From NCBI GenBank assembly GCA_949317995.1, contig OX439043.1, positions 5,758,501-5,822,500 on the forward strand: DNA of 64,000 nucleotides, given 5' to 3'. Of the stretch, positions 22,909 through 32,789 are shown in pieces; position 1 is the first letter of the stretch, and the number at the start of each line of letters is the position of its first letter. Both the position numbers and the translations under genes were made by a program. A model generated the notes under the pieces. That model ran no database searches. It had not been told where the DNA came from and saw only the letters and a list, made by a program, of their open reading frames with translations. The stretch is from Acholoe squamosa (Eukaryota; Annelida; Polychaeta; Phyllodocida; Polynoidae).

Positions 22909-23219
22909 TATTTGATACATACCTGTAAGTTGAGGTATAATCAGGATTATACTGAGGGAACCTGGTGGTTCAGGGAATACATGCCCTACTGCTCCCTCCC
23001 ACGGTTAATCATGATGTCTCAGATTAATTAATAAGGGGGATTTTATTGGAATTTACCCCTAGTAAGGTTAGGTATTAGTTAGTTGACCCCCTTCACAAGC
23101 TCTTAAGGACTGATCACGTGACCCGGAAGTCCTCCTCTCTTGTGTGTTCCCTGAACCGCCAGGTTCCCTCAGTATAATCCTGATTATACCTCAACTTACA
23201 GGTAAGTCTTGAATAATCT
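22909..23219. mobile_element. Second DIRS-related inverted-repeat fragment
   Basis: Arms of about 75 bases face each other around a ~160-base centre. Arm landmarks are 'tacctgtaagttgaggtata' and 'ccctcagtataatcctgatt', in inverted positions. The right half also holds 'cccggaagtcctcctctctt', the inverse of the DIRS left leader at 12815-12840. This looks like the ends of another DIRS copy with the coding body lost, or a small non-autonomous relative. Confidence 0.55.
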
Positions 23220-23462
23220 TAAAAGTAGAGGTAATCAGCAGTAGTATATATATAGGTCTTCTTTGGATATTTCTAAAAAAATTTCCAATGAAGACCTATA
23301 TTTTTTGAATATCCAGAAAATACCTATTATTTTGGATAATAGGATTATTTTAGAAATAGTAATCATATCACTTCAGGTTTTAAATACAAAAAGAGGTCAA
23401 GTGGTACTCATGTCACAAGGTTCTCACCTGTGCTTTTGGTGTAGAGGAATGAACTGAGATGA

Positions 23463-23597
23463 ATGTACTAGGATGAGGAAGGATTGAAGGAGGAGGATTG
23501 AAGGAGGATTGAGGAAGGATTGAAGGAGGAGGATTGAGGGAGGATTGAAGGAGGATTGAGGGAGGAGGATTGTGGAAGGATTGAGGGAGGAGTGGGT
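23463..23597. repeat. GA-rich minisatellite
   Basis: Reiterates 'ggattgaaggagga' and 'ggattgaggaa' units of 13-20 bases. The Pro/Ser-rich minus-strand frame across it is a repeat artefact. Confidence 0.85.
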
Positions 23598-23639
23598 TTA
23601 ACCTGACATGTAGGTTATACCAGGGATACATTCAATTTC

Positions 23640-23995
23640 AGTTTGGCTCTCTAAGGAATGGCGTTACTGAAACAGGAGGGCCATTATGTATGTTGCTTCA
23701 ACCAACTGAAGGGAGCATGCACGTTTCAACCAACAGTGGGAGCATCAGCCGTTCTAAGTCGACAAGGTCACAAGCATAGTTGTGATTTTGTTCACACTCA
23801 AGCTAGCACCTGGAGCTACACAGGCGTGGAGGTTTGTAACATGAGGGCTGGACCTCTCCAATTAACCCTTGACAATGCGGTCCTTATATACTCCACCTCA
23901 GCAGTGAAATCATAAATGTGGTGTTACACTTTTAAGTCTATGAACAAATAGACATTCAGTTTAAGAGGATATAGATTTTTCAACAGTTGGAGTGA
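23640..23995. other. No supported gene
   Basis: An 85-codon plus-strand frame (23658-23915) exists but has no homology signal, signal peptide or splice context. Treated as noncoding. Confidence 0.4.
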
Positions 23996-24445
23996 TTTAG
24001 GGATAGAGTTTTTTCTTCTCTATTTTTCTTCTCTATTTCATTGATATCAGCAAAGAACATTTGCTGAGTTATTAGAGGAATTTACAGCGGTAGTTTACAA
24101 TTGAAACGATAGATTTTCATTCAAAACGCGGATTTTTTGTCCCCCTCTACCGAGAATAATATGAACTATCTCTGGCATGATGTAGGTTATGTGGAACTAA
24201 ATTATTACATGTATAATGCTCTTTTCTTTGTATTTTCTTTAACAGTTTGAATGATTCATGTATAGAGCTCTTTCTTTTCATTGTTTGATATATTTTATTG
24301 ATATCAATAAAGAATATTTGCTCATAGCTTACAATTGAGACGATAGATTTCATTGTATTCAGAACGCAGAACGCATTCTTGGTTTCCCTCTACCGAGAAT
24401 AATACGAACTATCTTTGTCCTGTTCCAGGTTATGTGGAACTAAAT
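23995..24445. repeat. Tandem duplication, unit about 245 bp, two copies
   Basis: Both copies carry 'cattgatatca', 'tttgctgag/tttgctcat', 'ccctctaccgagaataata' and 'ggttatgtggaactaaat'. They are diverged by substitutions and small indels and lead straight into the ~121-bp satellite. Confidence 0.75.
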
Positions 24446-24483
24446 AATTCATGTACATAGCTTTTCCCATCTCTTTGTCACTG

Positions 24484-26200
24484 TCCTTGTCACTAGGTTC
24501 CATGTCACATGTCGTTAAATTACTATTATCCCATGTCCTTGTCACTAGCTTCCATGTGATATGTCGTTAAATTACTACTATCCCACGTCTTTGTCATTAA
24601 TCTGCGTGTCATATGACGAATTTATGATAAGATCATGTCTCATGTCATTTTTCCATGTCCTTGTCACTAGGTTCCATGTCACACGTCGTTAAATTACTTC
24701 TATCCTATGTCTTTGTCACTAATCCAAGTGTCAAATGAGGAATTTAGGATAAGATCATGTCTCATGCCATTTTTCCATGTCCTTGTCACTAGGTTCCATG
24801 TCATATGTCGTTAAATTACTACTGTCCCATGTCTTTGTCACTAATTTGCGTTGAAAATGAGGAATTTAGGATAAGATCATGTCTTATGCCATTTTTCCAT
24901 GTCCTTGTCACTAGGTTCCATGTCACATGTCATTAAATTACTACTATCCCATGTCTTTGTCACTAATCCAAGTGTCAAATGAGGAATTTAGGATAAGATC
25001 ATGTCTCATGCCAGTTTTCTATGTCCTTGTCACTAGGTTCCATGTCATATGTCGTTAAATTACTACTATCCCATGTCTTTGTCACTAATCTGCGTGTCAT
25101 ATGATGAATTTAGGATAAGATCATGTCTCATGTCATTTTTCCATGTTCTTGTCACTAGGTTCTATGTCACATGTCGTTAAATTACTACTATCCCATGTCT
25201 TTGTCACTAATCCAAGTGTCAAATGAGGAATTTAGGATAAGATCATGTCTCATGCCATTTTTCCATGTCCTTGTCACTAGGTTCCATGTCATATGTCGTT
25301 AAATTACTACTGTCCCATGTCTTTGTCACTAATTTGCGTTGAAAATGAGGAATTTAGGATAAGATCATGTCTTATGCCATTTTTCCATGTCCTTGTCACT
25401 AGGTTCCATGTCACATGTCGTTAAATTACTACTGTCCTATGTCTTTGTCACTAATCTGCATTGAAAATGAGGAATTTAGGATAAGATCATGTCTCATGTC
25501 ATTTTGTTCAATGTCCTTGTCACTAGGTTCCATGTCACATATCGTTAAATTATTACTATCCCATGTCTTTGTCACTAATCTGTGTGTCATATGACGAATT
25601 TAGGATAAGATCATGTCTCATGTCATTTTTCCATGTCCTTGTCACTAGGTTCCATGTCATATGTCGTTAAATTACTACTATCCCATGTCTTTGTCACTAA
25701 TCTGCGTGTCATATGACGAATTTAGGATAAGATCATGTCTCATGTCATTTTTCCATGTCCTTGTCACTAGGTTCCATGTCACATGTCGTTAAATTACTAC
25801 TATCCCATGTATTTGTCACTAATCTGTGTTGAAAATGAGGAATTTAGGATAAGATCATGTCTCATGCCATTTTTCCATGTCCTTGTCACTAGGTTCCATG
25901 TCACATGTCGTTAAATTACTACTGTCCCATGTCTTTGTCACTAATCTGCATTGAAAATGAGGAAATTAGGATAAGATCATGTCTCATGTCATTTTTTTCA
26001 ATGTCCTTGTCACTAGGTTCCATGTCACATATCGTTAAATTACTACTGTCCCATGTCTTTGTCAGTAATCTGCGTGTCATATGACGAATTTAGGATAAGA
26101 TCATGTCTCATGTCATTTTTTTCAATGTCCTTGTCATTAGGTTCCATGTCATTGTCACTAATCCGCGTGTCAAATGACAAATTTATGATAGGATCATATA
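24484..26200. repeat. Satellite array, unit about 121 bp, about 14 copies
   Basis: Each unit contains 'tgtccttgtcactaggttcc', 'gtcgttaaattactactatc', 'tgtctttgtcactaat' and 'aggataagatcatgtct'. Units begin near 24533, 24653, 24774, 24895 and so on. At least three subtypes differ at the block after 'cactaat' ('ccaagtgtcaaatgagg', 'ttgcgttgaaaatgagg', 'ctgcgtgtcatatgacg'). The first and last units are truncated or degenerate. Confidence 0.92.
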
Positions 26201-27460
26201 TACCTGATAGGATTTTTTTTTGATTATACCAGCAAGTTGGGTTGAAGAAGTATAAAGTAGATCTTATAAGAATATTTTTCGATTAAATTTTGGTCTGGAG
26301 AGACCAGACCTTCAAAAATTCTCTGATAGAAGATCTACAAACTCTTAAGCTAGTATTAGCTTAGACTTGAGTTATATTAGTATAATACATGCATGAATTT
26401 ATTTCTATATGTTCATGTACGAGTGTTATGATTATGGGTGTGCTACATTAATAAATGTTTCGAGAGATGTTGTGTTATAAAAAAATGTTGCCTGATGTTT
26501 TATTGGTATAGGTTATAGTTTATTGTGTAAAAGATTTATATTGTATGATAATATTTCTTTACAGAACGTTATATTTCTATAGGATAGAGGTGTTCTGATA
26601 CATAGCTTTGTGTAAAAAGTGAATAGTGCTGCCACCTGTTGATTCAGTATCGTATTACATGATCATTAACTCTTAATGAAGTAAAATGTTGATCTCATAG
26701 GATTTTTTTTGATTATGCCATAATCTCATACGTGTTGTTGAGTTGTGAGGTGCGTCTTATACGCAAGGTATTATGGTAGACTAGCTAAGCTGGTGTTTAT
26801 TCTCTATGTTATAGGAAGAATCTTTTCTTAGGACAAAGCAATATATTTTTCTTCACCCTTTAAATACTGACAATGGATTATTGTATTTCTTGCTATAGAT
26901 TATGATATTACATTGATAAAGTCTTATTTATTTTTTATTTGACTTTTTTATTTATTTTTCAAGAGAGAATATTATGATAGTATTTTTTTTATGTACAGTG
27001 TATCATAATTGAATATAATACACATCGTATGAATATTGAGTATGATGCACTCCTATGTTGGTTACAGACTCCATTATTGAAGTTTTTAATTAAACATTTT
27101 ATGACAGATGGTATGTCAGCTATTTATTTTTAAAGTTAATGTTGCTTGAAGTTAAAAAAAGTGATTTTTGAACAGAAAAAAAATTATGAGTCTTGTATTC
27201 AGAAGATTAAAGACGGATTTTTCACTATATTACTTCTTATAGAGCTAAAGACACAGGGTCAAAATGTCACAACTTTCCGAGAGAATACTGCGTTCAGATA
27301 ATGTCTTGAGCAAAACAAGGATATTAATCATGTCTTCCAGATAACGTTCTGAACAAAACAAGGACATAAATTATGTATCAGTACATACATACTTAGTTCT
27401 TTAGTTTGATTATTCCAATAATTAAAAGATTTTCAATTATAGAGTAATTATTTATTGTTT
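26201..27460. other. AT-rich noncoding sequence
   Basis: The phrase 'ggattttttttgattat' occurs twice (about 26210 and 26700). A remnant 'gtgcgtcttatacgcaagg' near 26751 belongs to the MITE family at 11110-11346. No gene is seen. Confidence 0.5.
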
Positions 27461-27461
27461 T

Positions 27462-27840
27462 TCACATACAGATTTCAGTGGAATAGCGTATTGCATAATG
27501 AATAGTGTTCTTTTAAAAGCCACACGGAAGGGTAGAATATACCTTATAGCCAAGATACATATGTCACGTTATATAGCCATACATAATGAAATATATAAAT
27601 TTGGTTAAGTGATTCATAATTATAAAAAAGCGTAGCTGTTAAAAAATAATTGTTTTCTTGGATAAATAGAATTACTGCCTCAATCTTCCGTGTATAGAAG
27701 ACAGTGCGCATATAAGACGCACCCATAACTTCAATGCTGTTTTTTTCAGAAAATATACCCCTCAACTTGAGGAAATCCTATAAGACTTCGAAGGGATTTG
27801 TTTGATGTAGAGAATACCTTTCATATGCAAGAGATTATAC
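27462..27840. repeat. Flanking duplication, left copy
   Basis: Matches 32790-33150 collinearly. Shared blocks include 'cggaagggtagaatatacct', 'tatagccaagatacata' and 'atatataaatttggttaagt'. The last ~150 bases are a diverged pogo-like MITE ('atataagacgcaccc'). It abuts the TA microsatellite in which the Ngaro-like element sits. Confidence 0.8.
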
Positions 27841-27844
27841 TAGT

Positions 27845-27871
27845 AAGCATATATATATATATATATATATA
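27845..27871. repeat. (TA)n at left junction of the Ngaro-like element
   Basis: About 26 bases of TA repeat. A similar TA run (32713-32739) lies at the other junction, consistent with insertion inside one microsatellite. Confidence 0.85.
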
Positions 27872-28078
27872 TGGAACTATATACACTCGTGTATAGATAT
27901 ATAATTAACCGCGAACGGTTAGGGACTATTTGCAGTGCGCATTGGTATCTATGATGTCATAGCATGACGTCATGGTAAACACTCCTCCAGTATATAAGGA
28001 GAAGTTTCAAGGTAACGGTCAATTGGATTGATTCACCTGTACAGGTAACACCACGCTGGGTGTTTCCTTGATTTTTAA
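27871..28078 (+). repeat. Split direct repeat A1, with promoter
   Basis: Identical to 32228-32435. It contains a TATA box (tatataagg, 27991-27999) and, just upstream, a CRE-type octamer TGACGTCA (about 27965-27972) with a second near-copy TGATGTCA about 14 bases earlier. This is the probable transcription start region of the retrotransposon. Confidence 0.85.
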
Positions 28079-28115
28079 CGGTTTTCCTTGGTTGATTCTT
28101 GATTTTTGGATCAAG

Positions 28116-29141
28116 ATGGGGAGGAAATCAACTAGAAGTGCTACTACTTCTAAAAAATCGGCCAAATCGGCAAAGAAAACGGTGGAATCGGCCAATTTAG
28201 GATTTTCGAGTGAGTTGGATTCGTCTTTTGTAGATCGGAGATCTACATCGCCCCAACACGCTAAGGGGTTAGAAGGCAATCCATTCACTGACCAGACGGA
28301 GAGGCTGGAGTCATTAGAGGATGAACTATGCAATATCAAAGGTTTGCTACAGGAGCTGGTGGCTGGAAAGGACAAGAAAGACGAGACGAAGCCTACGGAG
28401 GGGGCGTGGCAGCATACACGTGCGAATGTTGGTAAACGACCGATGACGTCATCGCATCGAGAGCGCAGCCGCGTAACCAGGCAGCGGTCCCCTAGCGTCC
28501 TTAGCGACGATTCGAAATGGGACGAAGTTGGGCATCGTGGTCGTCGCCGGAGATCTAAATCATCTTTCTCTACTCGTCACAGACCTCGGTCGTCTTCAAG
28601 AGGGTCGTCAATAGATTCCACTGCGTCCAAGCTTCACGCCAATACCAAATATGGTGAGTTTGACCACGAAATATATGTAAAAAAAAGGGAAAAGATCGAT
28701 ACCGTTGAGAAATTGATGCTAGTCAACTTGCATTTTGTCCTAGATTATTACAAAGACAACAGTGATGTAGAAGGCATGTTGAGGCATCTCCAAGTCCTGG
28801 TTGAAAAAGCTGGTACAAGAATGTATACTGTATCAGCCCTAGTAGCATATGATAAATCAGTTAGGACCAGGGCAAATAACGATGGGATAGAAGCCTTTGG
28901 TGTTATAGACAATTCAGATATTCTGAGACACCTATCATATGATGGTACTGTTCAAGCACAGAAAGCTTACGCTACTAAGACTAGGAATGGTATTAAACAA
29001 AAATCCTCTAATAATTCTTGCTATGCCTTTAATAGGGCAGAAGGTTGTGTAAGGGACCCCTGCAAGTATAGACATGTTTGCAGTGCCTGTAATTCCTCTG
29101 GGCATGGTAAAACTGAATGCCAAAAGGCTAGAAATGAATAG
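28116..29141 (+). CDS. Ngaro-like gag protein
   Basis: A 341-residue basic protein expected to package the element's RNA. The start is placed at the first ATG of the frame, 38 bases after A1. Residues 1-30 are Lys/Ser/Thr-rich. An Arg/Ser-rich stretch covers about 110-180. The C-terminus carries a CCCH-like cluster (C-x8-C-x4-C-x3-H) immediately followed by a retroviral-type zinc knuckle C-x2-C-x4-H-x4-C. The frame ends in TAG eight residues after the knuckle, and the same frame continues open into the RT. Gag followed by a zinc knuckle and then pol is the standard retroelement order. Confidence 0.85.
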   Translation: MGRKSTRSATTSKKSAKSAKKTVESANLGFSSELDSSFVDRRSTSPQHAKGLEGNPFTDQTERLESLEDELCNIKGLLQELVAGKDKKDETKPTEGAWQHTRANVGKRPMTSSHRERSRVTRQRSPSVLSDDSKWDEVGHRGRRRRSKSSFSTRHRPRSSSRGSSIDSTASKLHANTKYGEFDHEIYVKKREKIDTVEKLMLVNLHFVLDYYKDNSDVEGMLRHLQVLVEKAGTRMYTVSALVAYDKSVRTRANNDGIEAFGVIDNSDILRHLSYDGTVQAQKAYATKTRNGIKQKSSNNSCYAFNRAEGCVRDPCKYRHVCSACNSSGHGKTECQKARNE

Positions 29142-31181
29142 GAAACTGCAGGTGGTCGATGTCCCATAGCTGGTAATGATTTTTGTGTGGTGCCGGACCA
29201 AGTTATGGTAGGTTTGGTAGATATCGACTCGCCCTCACGAACTCCAGTACAGGAGGTAGACCATGCGGAGGGGTGTAAGGATTGTATTCTTTCAGCTGAA
29301 TCCGTAGCAGAACAAAGTATTTTCCAAGAAATTAATTCTTTAGAAAATGATATAAATGTTACTTGTAATAGTCCATTACAGGTTGGTAATGAACCTCTAT
29401 TTACTGTTAGTGTCTCAGATTTGCCCAGCATCAGGGTATATGACAAGTGTATAGAAGGTACATGTACGTGTGTTCATTACATTGGTGGTGAGAGAGCTCA
29501 AATTTTACCATGTAGGGTAGCTTCTTTCCTTCAGCAAAATGGTCTCATTAATATTAGTGGTACAGAGGCTGATTTTCTTTGGCATGGTATTGTTCAAGGG
29601 TTTAAAATTGTGGATCCGGGTTGCCAAACTACTTATGATTGCAGGAATTATAAGTCTATCCTCGAGGGAAAATTCTATAATGAATACTGTAGTATATTGT
29701 TAGATGAACTAGAAGCTGGTTTAGTCTCTAAAAGTGTAGATAAACCTCGTTGTATCCATGCCCTAGGTGGTGTAGAAAAATCTAATGGCAAGTTAAGACC
29801 CATAACTGACTGTAGTATGCCTGATAAAATATCTATTAATAATTTTATGGAGACTACTAGCTCGACATTTTCTTATAATAATATTAGCACGGTGACTGCT
29901 CAATTGAATAAGAATAATTATATGAGTGTGGTAGATTTAAAATCAGCGTACAGGTCTATAAATGTGTATGCACCTCACACGACCATGCAAGGTTTCAGAT
30001 GGAATTTTGGGCATGGAGAGGATTATTATGTAAGCAACAGGTTAACTTTTGGCCTAAAATGTGCTCCATATATTTTTAATAAAATCTCAGATTTTATTGT
30101 GGAGGTGGCTAAATTCTACGGTGTAGAAAAAATTGTAAATTATCTAGACGACTTTATCATAATTGCTGATACTTATGATGAGTGTCTTAGACAGAGGAAT
30201 TTGTTAATGGAGTGTATGACGTACATGGGTTTTGTAGTATCCAAAGAAAAGGTAACCGAACCTTCTCAATTTTGCAAATTCTTAGGCATTAACATAGATT
30301 CAGTTAAGTTGGAACTGTCTTTGCCTATTGACAAAGTTGTTAAAATGGAAAGTCTCTTATTAGATAATGTTAATAAGAAATTTATTTCTAAAAAGAACTT
30401 AGAGAGAATAGGTGGTTTAATGTCTTTCTGCTCGCAGGTGGTTAAGGGTGGTAGAACCTTTAGTCGCAGAATTTTTGATCTTTGTGCCAGAGCAAGACCT
30501 AGAGGTACTATAAGAATTTCTGAGTGTACAAGAAATGATATGGAATGGTGGTTAAAATTCTGCAATGCTTTTAATGGTAGAAGCTTAATCTTAAATGATC
30601 ATTTCGATGCTCCTATGTACTCTGATTCATCCATGAAAGGCTTTGGGGCCTGGTTGGGTAAAGATTATTTATATGGTGACTGGACATCCCTTGATAAATT
30701 CAGTCTAGGCAGTGGTCATTTTGCTCAACCACCTATACTAGATATTTTAAAAAATCACCATAGAAATATAAATGTATATGAGTTATATCCCCTTCTTATG
30801 GGTCTTAGACGTTGGATATCTAGCTGTAAAAATAAAAGAATACATTGCGTTACCGACAATATGCAAGTGTTAGCTATGATTAATACCGGTAGGTCAAAAA
30901 ATAAGCTGTGTATGGAATGGCTTAGAGAAATTTTTTGGCTTTGTTTTATCAACAATGTGGAGGTGTATGCAACCTATATTAAGTCAGAAGACAATGTCCT
31001 GGCCGACCAACTATCTAGGCTTGCTTACAAGGGTATACTGGACAAATGTGTAAACTCTCTTCTTGAAAATGATATGTGTTGTTTTAATTCCAGAGTGGGA
31101 GAGATTACTAGGCAGAAAAAGGTTACTTTTAGCCCAGAGTGTGTCGGAAAATACGAGGAGAGCAAGGAAACAACAGCTTAA
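29142..31181 (+). CDS. Ngaro-like reverse transcriptase-RNase H
   Basis: The open frame runs 679 codons from the gag TAG; the first ATG in frame is near 29205. The RT has LRPITDCSMPDK, then MSVVDLKSAYRSI (motif A), LTFGLKCAPYIFNKI (motif B) and VNYLDDFIIIAD (motif C, catalytic Asp pair, 30139-30170). RNase H follows, with MYSDSSMKGFGAWLG, NVYELYPLLMGLRRW, HCVTDNMQVLAMI and EDNVLADQLSRL. Together these copy the RNA and remove the template. The N-terminal ~150 residues are not recognised. The last ~40 codons overlap the recombinase ORF in another frame. It is probably made as a gag-pol fusion. Confidence 0.88.
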   Translation, partial: ETAGGRCPIAGNDFCVVPDQVMVGLVDIDSPSRTPVQEVDHAEGCKDCILSAESVAEQSIFQEINSLENDINVTCNSPLQVGNEPLFTVSVSDLPSIRVYDKCIEGTCTCVHYIGGERAQILPCRVASFLQQNGLINISGTEADFLWHGIVQGFKIVDPGCQTTYDCRNYKSILEGKFYNEYCSILLDELEAGLVSKSVDKPRCIHALGGVEKSNGKLRPITDCSMPDKISINNFMETTSSTFSYNNISTVTAQLNKNNYMSVVDLKSAYRSINVYAPHTTMQGFRWNFGHGEDYYVSNRLTFGLKCAPYIFNKISDFIVEVAKFYGVEKIVNYLDDFIIIADTYDECLRQRNLLMECMTYMGFVVSKEKVTEPSQFCKFLGINIDSVKLELSLPIDKVVKMESLLLDNVNKKFISKKNLERIGGLMSFCSQVVKGGRTFSRRIFDLCARARPRGTIRISECTRNDMEWWLKFCNAFNGRSLILNDHFDAPMYSDSSMKGFGAWLGKDYLYGDWTSLDKFSLGSGHFAQPPILDILKNHHRNINVYELYPLLMGLRRWISSCKNKRIHCVTDNMQVLAMINTGRSKNKLCMEWLREIFWLCFINNVEVYATYIKSEDNVLADQLSRLAYKGILDKCVNSLLENDMCCFNSRVGEITRQKKVTFSPECVGKYEESKETTA

Positions 31182-32016
31182 AAGGTATAGGAAATTTTGT
31201 AAAAAATTTGATTTACAATCTTTTCCTTGTTCCCCCTCTCAAGTTTCCATATATGCGGTCTATTTATCTGATTTCATGAAGCCATCATCTGTAAAAAATT
31301 ATTTGTCTGCGGTTTGGTATTTTCAAAAAATTAAGGGCTATCCTGATTATAGTGGTAATTTCATGTTAAAGAAGACCCTTGATGGTATTGACAGGTTTTC
31401 TACCTGTTCAACCAGAGTTATTCACCATTATTCTCCAAAAGACATGTTGAGGTTAAGGTCATTTTTGGACCTAACCAACATGGCAGACTTTAGATTTTGG
31501 ATGGCAATTTTAACATGCTATAGGGGTGTGTTACGTGTGGGGCATGTAGTCGAGTCTCCACATTCCTTAAAGGTTGGTGATATTAAATTTCATCAGGATT
31601 ATTTGTCTATGCGTATCAGAACATCCAAGACTGACCAGCTTGGTAAGAATGTGTTTAATATCTATTTGTCAAAGAATGTTAATTCTTCTTTATGTCCTTA
31701 TCTAGGTCTGAAAAAGTTGTGCTGTGGTAGGGGTAGCAGGGAGTATCTGTTTAGTTCTAAAGTTAAGCCTCTTCAGTACCAGTATATCAACTCTAGGTTG
31801 AAGTCGTTATCCTTTCAAGCTGGTATCGAGGGGCGTGTCTCTACTCACTCCCTAAGGCACGGTGGTGCTACGTTATTAAAAGATGCTGGACTCAGTATAG
31901 AGTCTATCAAAAAGAGGGTTAATTGGAAATCTAACTCCGTTTTTAAGTACTTACATAATTACAAATTTGAACTATTGGAGTTGGATAGATTGTGTCAATC
32001 TCATTTGCAATGTTGA
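31063..32016 (+). CDS. Ngaro-like tyrosine recombinase
   Basis: About 315 residues. A basic N-terminal core-binding region (SENTRRARKQQLKRYRKFCK) is followed by the catalytic domain. Catalytic residues: Arg in YRGVLRVGHV, H-x-x-R in HSLRHGGAT, Trp in RVNWKSNS and Tyr in VFKYLHN. It would integrate the circular cDNA without target duplication. It overlaps the RT-RH frame by about 119 bases and lies one base forward of it. The first ATG is at 31069. Expression could use a +1 shift, reinitiation or splicing (an acceptor-like 'ttttaattccag' lies at 31081-31092). Confidence 0.87.
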   Translation: MKMICVVLIPEWERLLGRKRLLLAQSVSENTRRARKQQLKRYRKFCKKFDLQSFPCSPSQVSIYAVYLSDFMKPSSVKNYLSAVWYFQKIKGYPDYSGNFMLKKTLDGIDRFSTCSTRVIHHYSPKDMLRLRSFLDLTNMADFRFWMAILTCYRGVLRVGHVVESPHSLKVGDIKFHQDYLSMRIRTSKTDQLGKNVFNIYLSKNVNSSLCPYLGLKKLCCGRGSREYLFSSKVKPLQYQYINSRLKSLSFQAGIEGRVSTHSLRHGGATLLKDAGLSIESIKKRVNWKSNSVFKYLHNYKFELLELDRLCQSHLQC

Positions 32017-32062
32017 TTGATATGTGTTTTCACATGTGTTTGGCGTGTTTTTATGTGTTTTT

Positions 32063-32227
32063 GGCATGTATGGTGCTGATAGCCCCAAGGTCAGTAACCC
32101 ACCAAACTCATGTGTCTGTGATATGATCATTTATTATACTACTTCTCATATATTATTATTACTGTATATATCAACATTAGTATTATCGTTATTACCGGTA
32201 TTTTATTCCCTGGCAGCGAGTTAACTT
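32063..32227 (+). repeat. Split direct repeat B1
   Basis: Identical to B2 (32549-32713) as read and joined without gap to A2. Short open frames within B1 and B2 encode the same peptide and are not genes. Confidence 0.85.
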
Positions 32228-32435
32228 ATGGAACTATATACACTCGTGTATAGATATATAATTAACCGCGAACGGTTAGGGACTATTTGCAGTGCGCATT
32301 GGTATCTATGATGTCATAGCATGACGTCATGGTAAACACTCCTCCAGTATATAAGGAGAAGTTTCAAGGTAACGGTCAATTGGATTGATTCACCTGTACA
32401 GGTAACACCACGCTGGGTGTTTCCTTGATTTTTAA
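32228..32435 (+). repeat. Split direct repeat A2
   Basis: Second copy of A1, including TATA box and CRE-like octamer. It is followed by a 113-base unique spacer ending in AATAAA (about 32542-32547), the likely polyadenylation signal. Confidence 0.85.
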
Positions 32436-32548
32436 ATTTTTACTACTGTTTATTACTGTTGTATTACTATTTATTACTATACTACTGTTATTTTGTGCAT
32501 TTTACTGACTATGCTTTGTCAACTAATTGTTATAGTTGTTTTAATAAA

Positions 32549-32712
32549 GGCATGTATGGTGCTGATAGCCCCAAGGTCAGTAACCCACCAAACTCATGTG
32601 TCTGTGATATGATCATTTATTATACTACTTCTCATATATTATTATTACTGTATATATCAACATTAGTATTATCGTTATTACCGGTATTTTATTCCCTGGC
32701 AGCGAGTTAACT

Positions 32713-32713
<1 letters not shown>
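32549..32713 (+). repeat. Split direct repeat B2 (right end of element)
   Basis: Second copy of B1. It ends at the TA microsatellite that continues to 32739. Confidence 0.85.
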
Positions 32714-32743
<30 letters not shown>

Positions 32744-32789
32744 GTATAAGGCATATGGTAAAATTTGATCAGATTATGCAACCTAATGT

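Larger units (their letters stand above)
27871..32713 (+). mobile_element. Intact Ngaro-like retrotransposon
   Basis: The element is organised as A1 (27871-28078), three ORFs, B1 (32063-32227) directly joined to A2 (32228-32435), 113 unique bases, then B2 (32549-32713). A1 and A2 (208 bases) read as identical, as do B1 and B2 (165 bases). Split direct repeats plus RT, RNase H and tyrosine recombinase, with no integrase and no methyltransferase segment, define the Ngaro type; PAT-type elements share the repeat layout. All catalytic motifs are present and the ORFs are open. Identical repeats and open frames suggest recent insertion and possible activity. Confidence 0.88.

Noticed and set aside
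24484-26200. Possible CRISPR-like repeat array
   Set aside because: Units are ~121 bases, tandem without unique spacers, in an animal genome; this is a satellite.
32024-32710. Two frames (66 and 83 codons) with the same C-terminal peptide
   Set aside because: They are the noncoding B1 and B2 repeats.
27871-32713. LTR retrotransposon
   Set aside because: Repeats are split (A1 ... B1-A2-B2), not two terminal LTRs, and the integrating enzyme is a tyrosine recombinase instead of an rve integrase.
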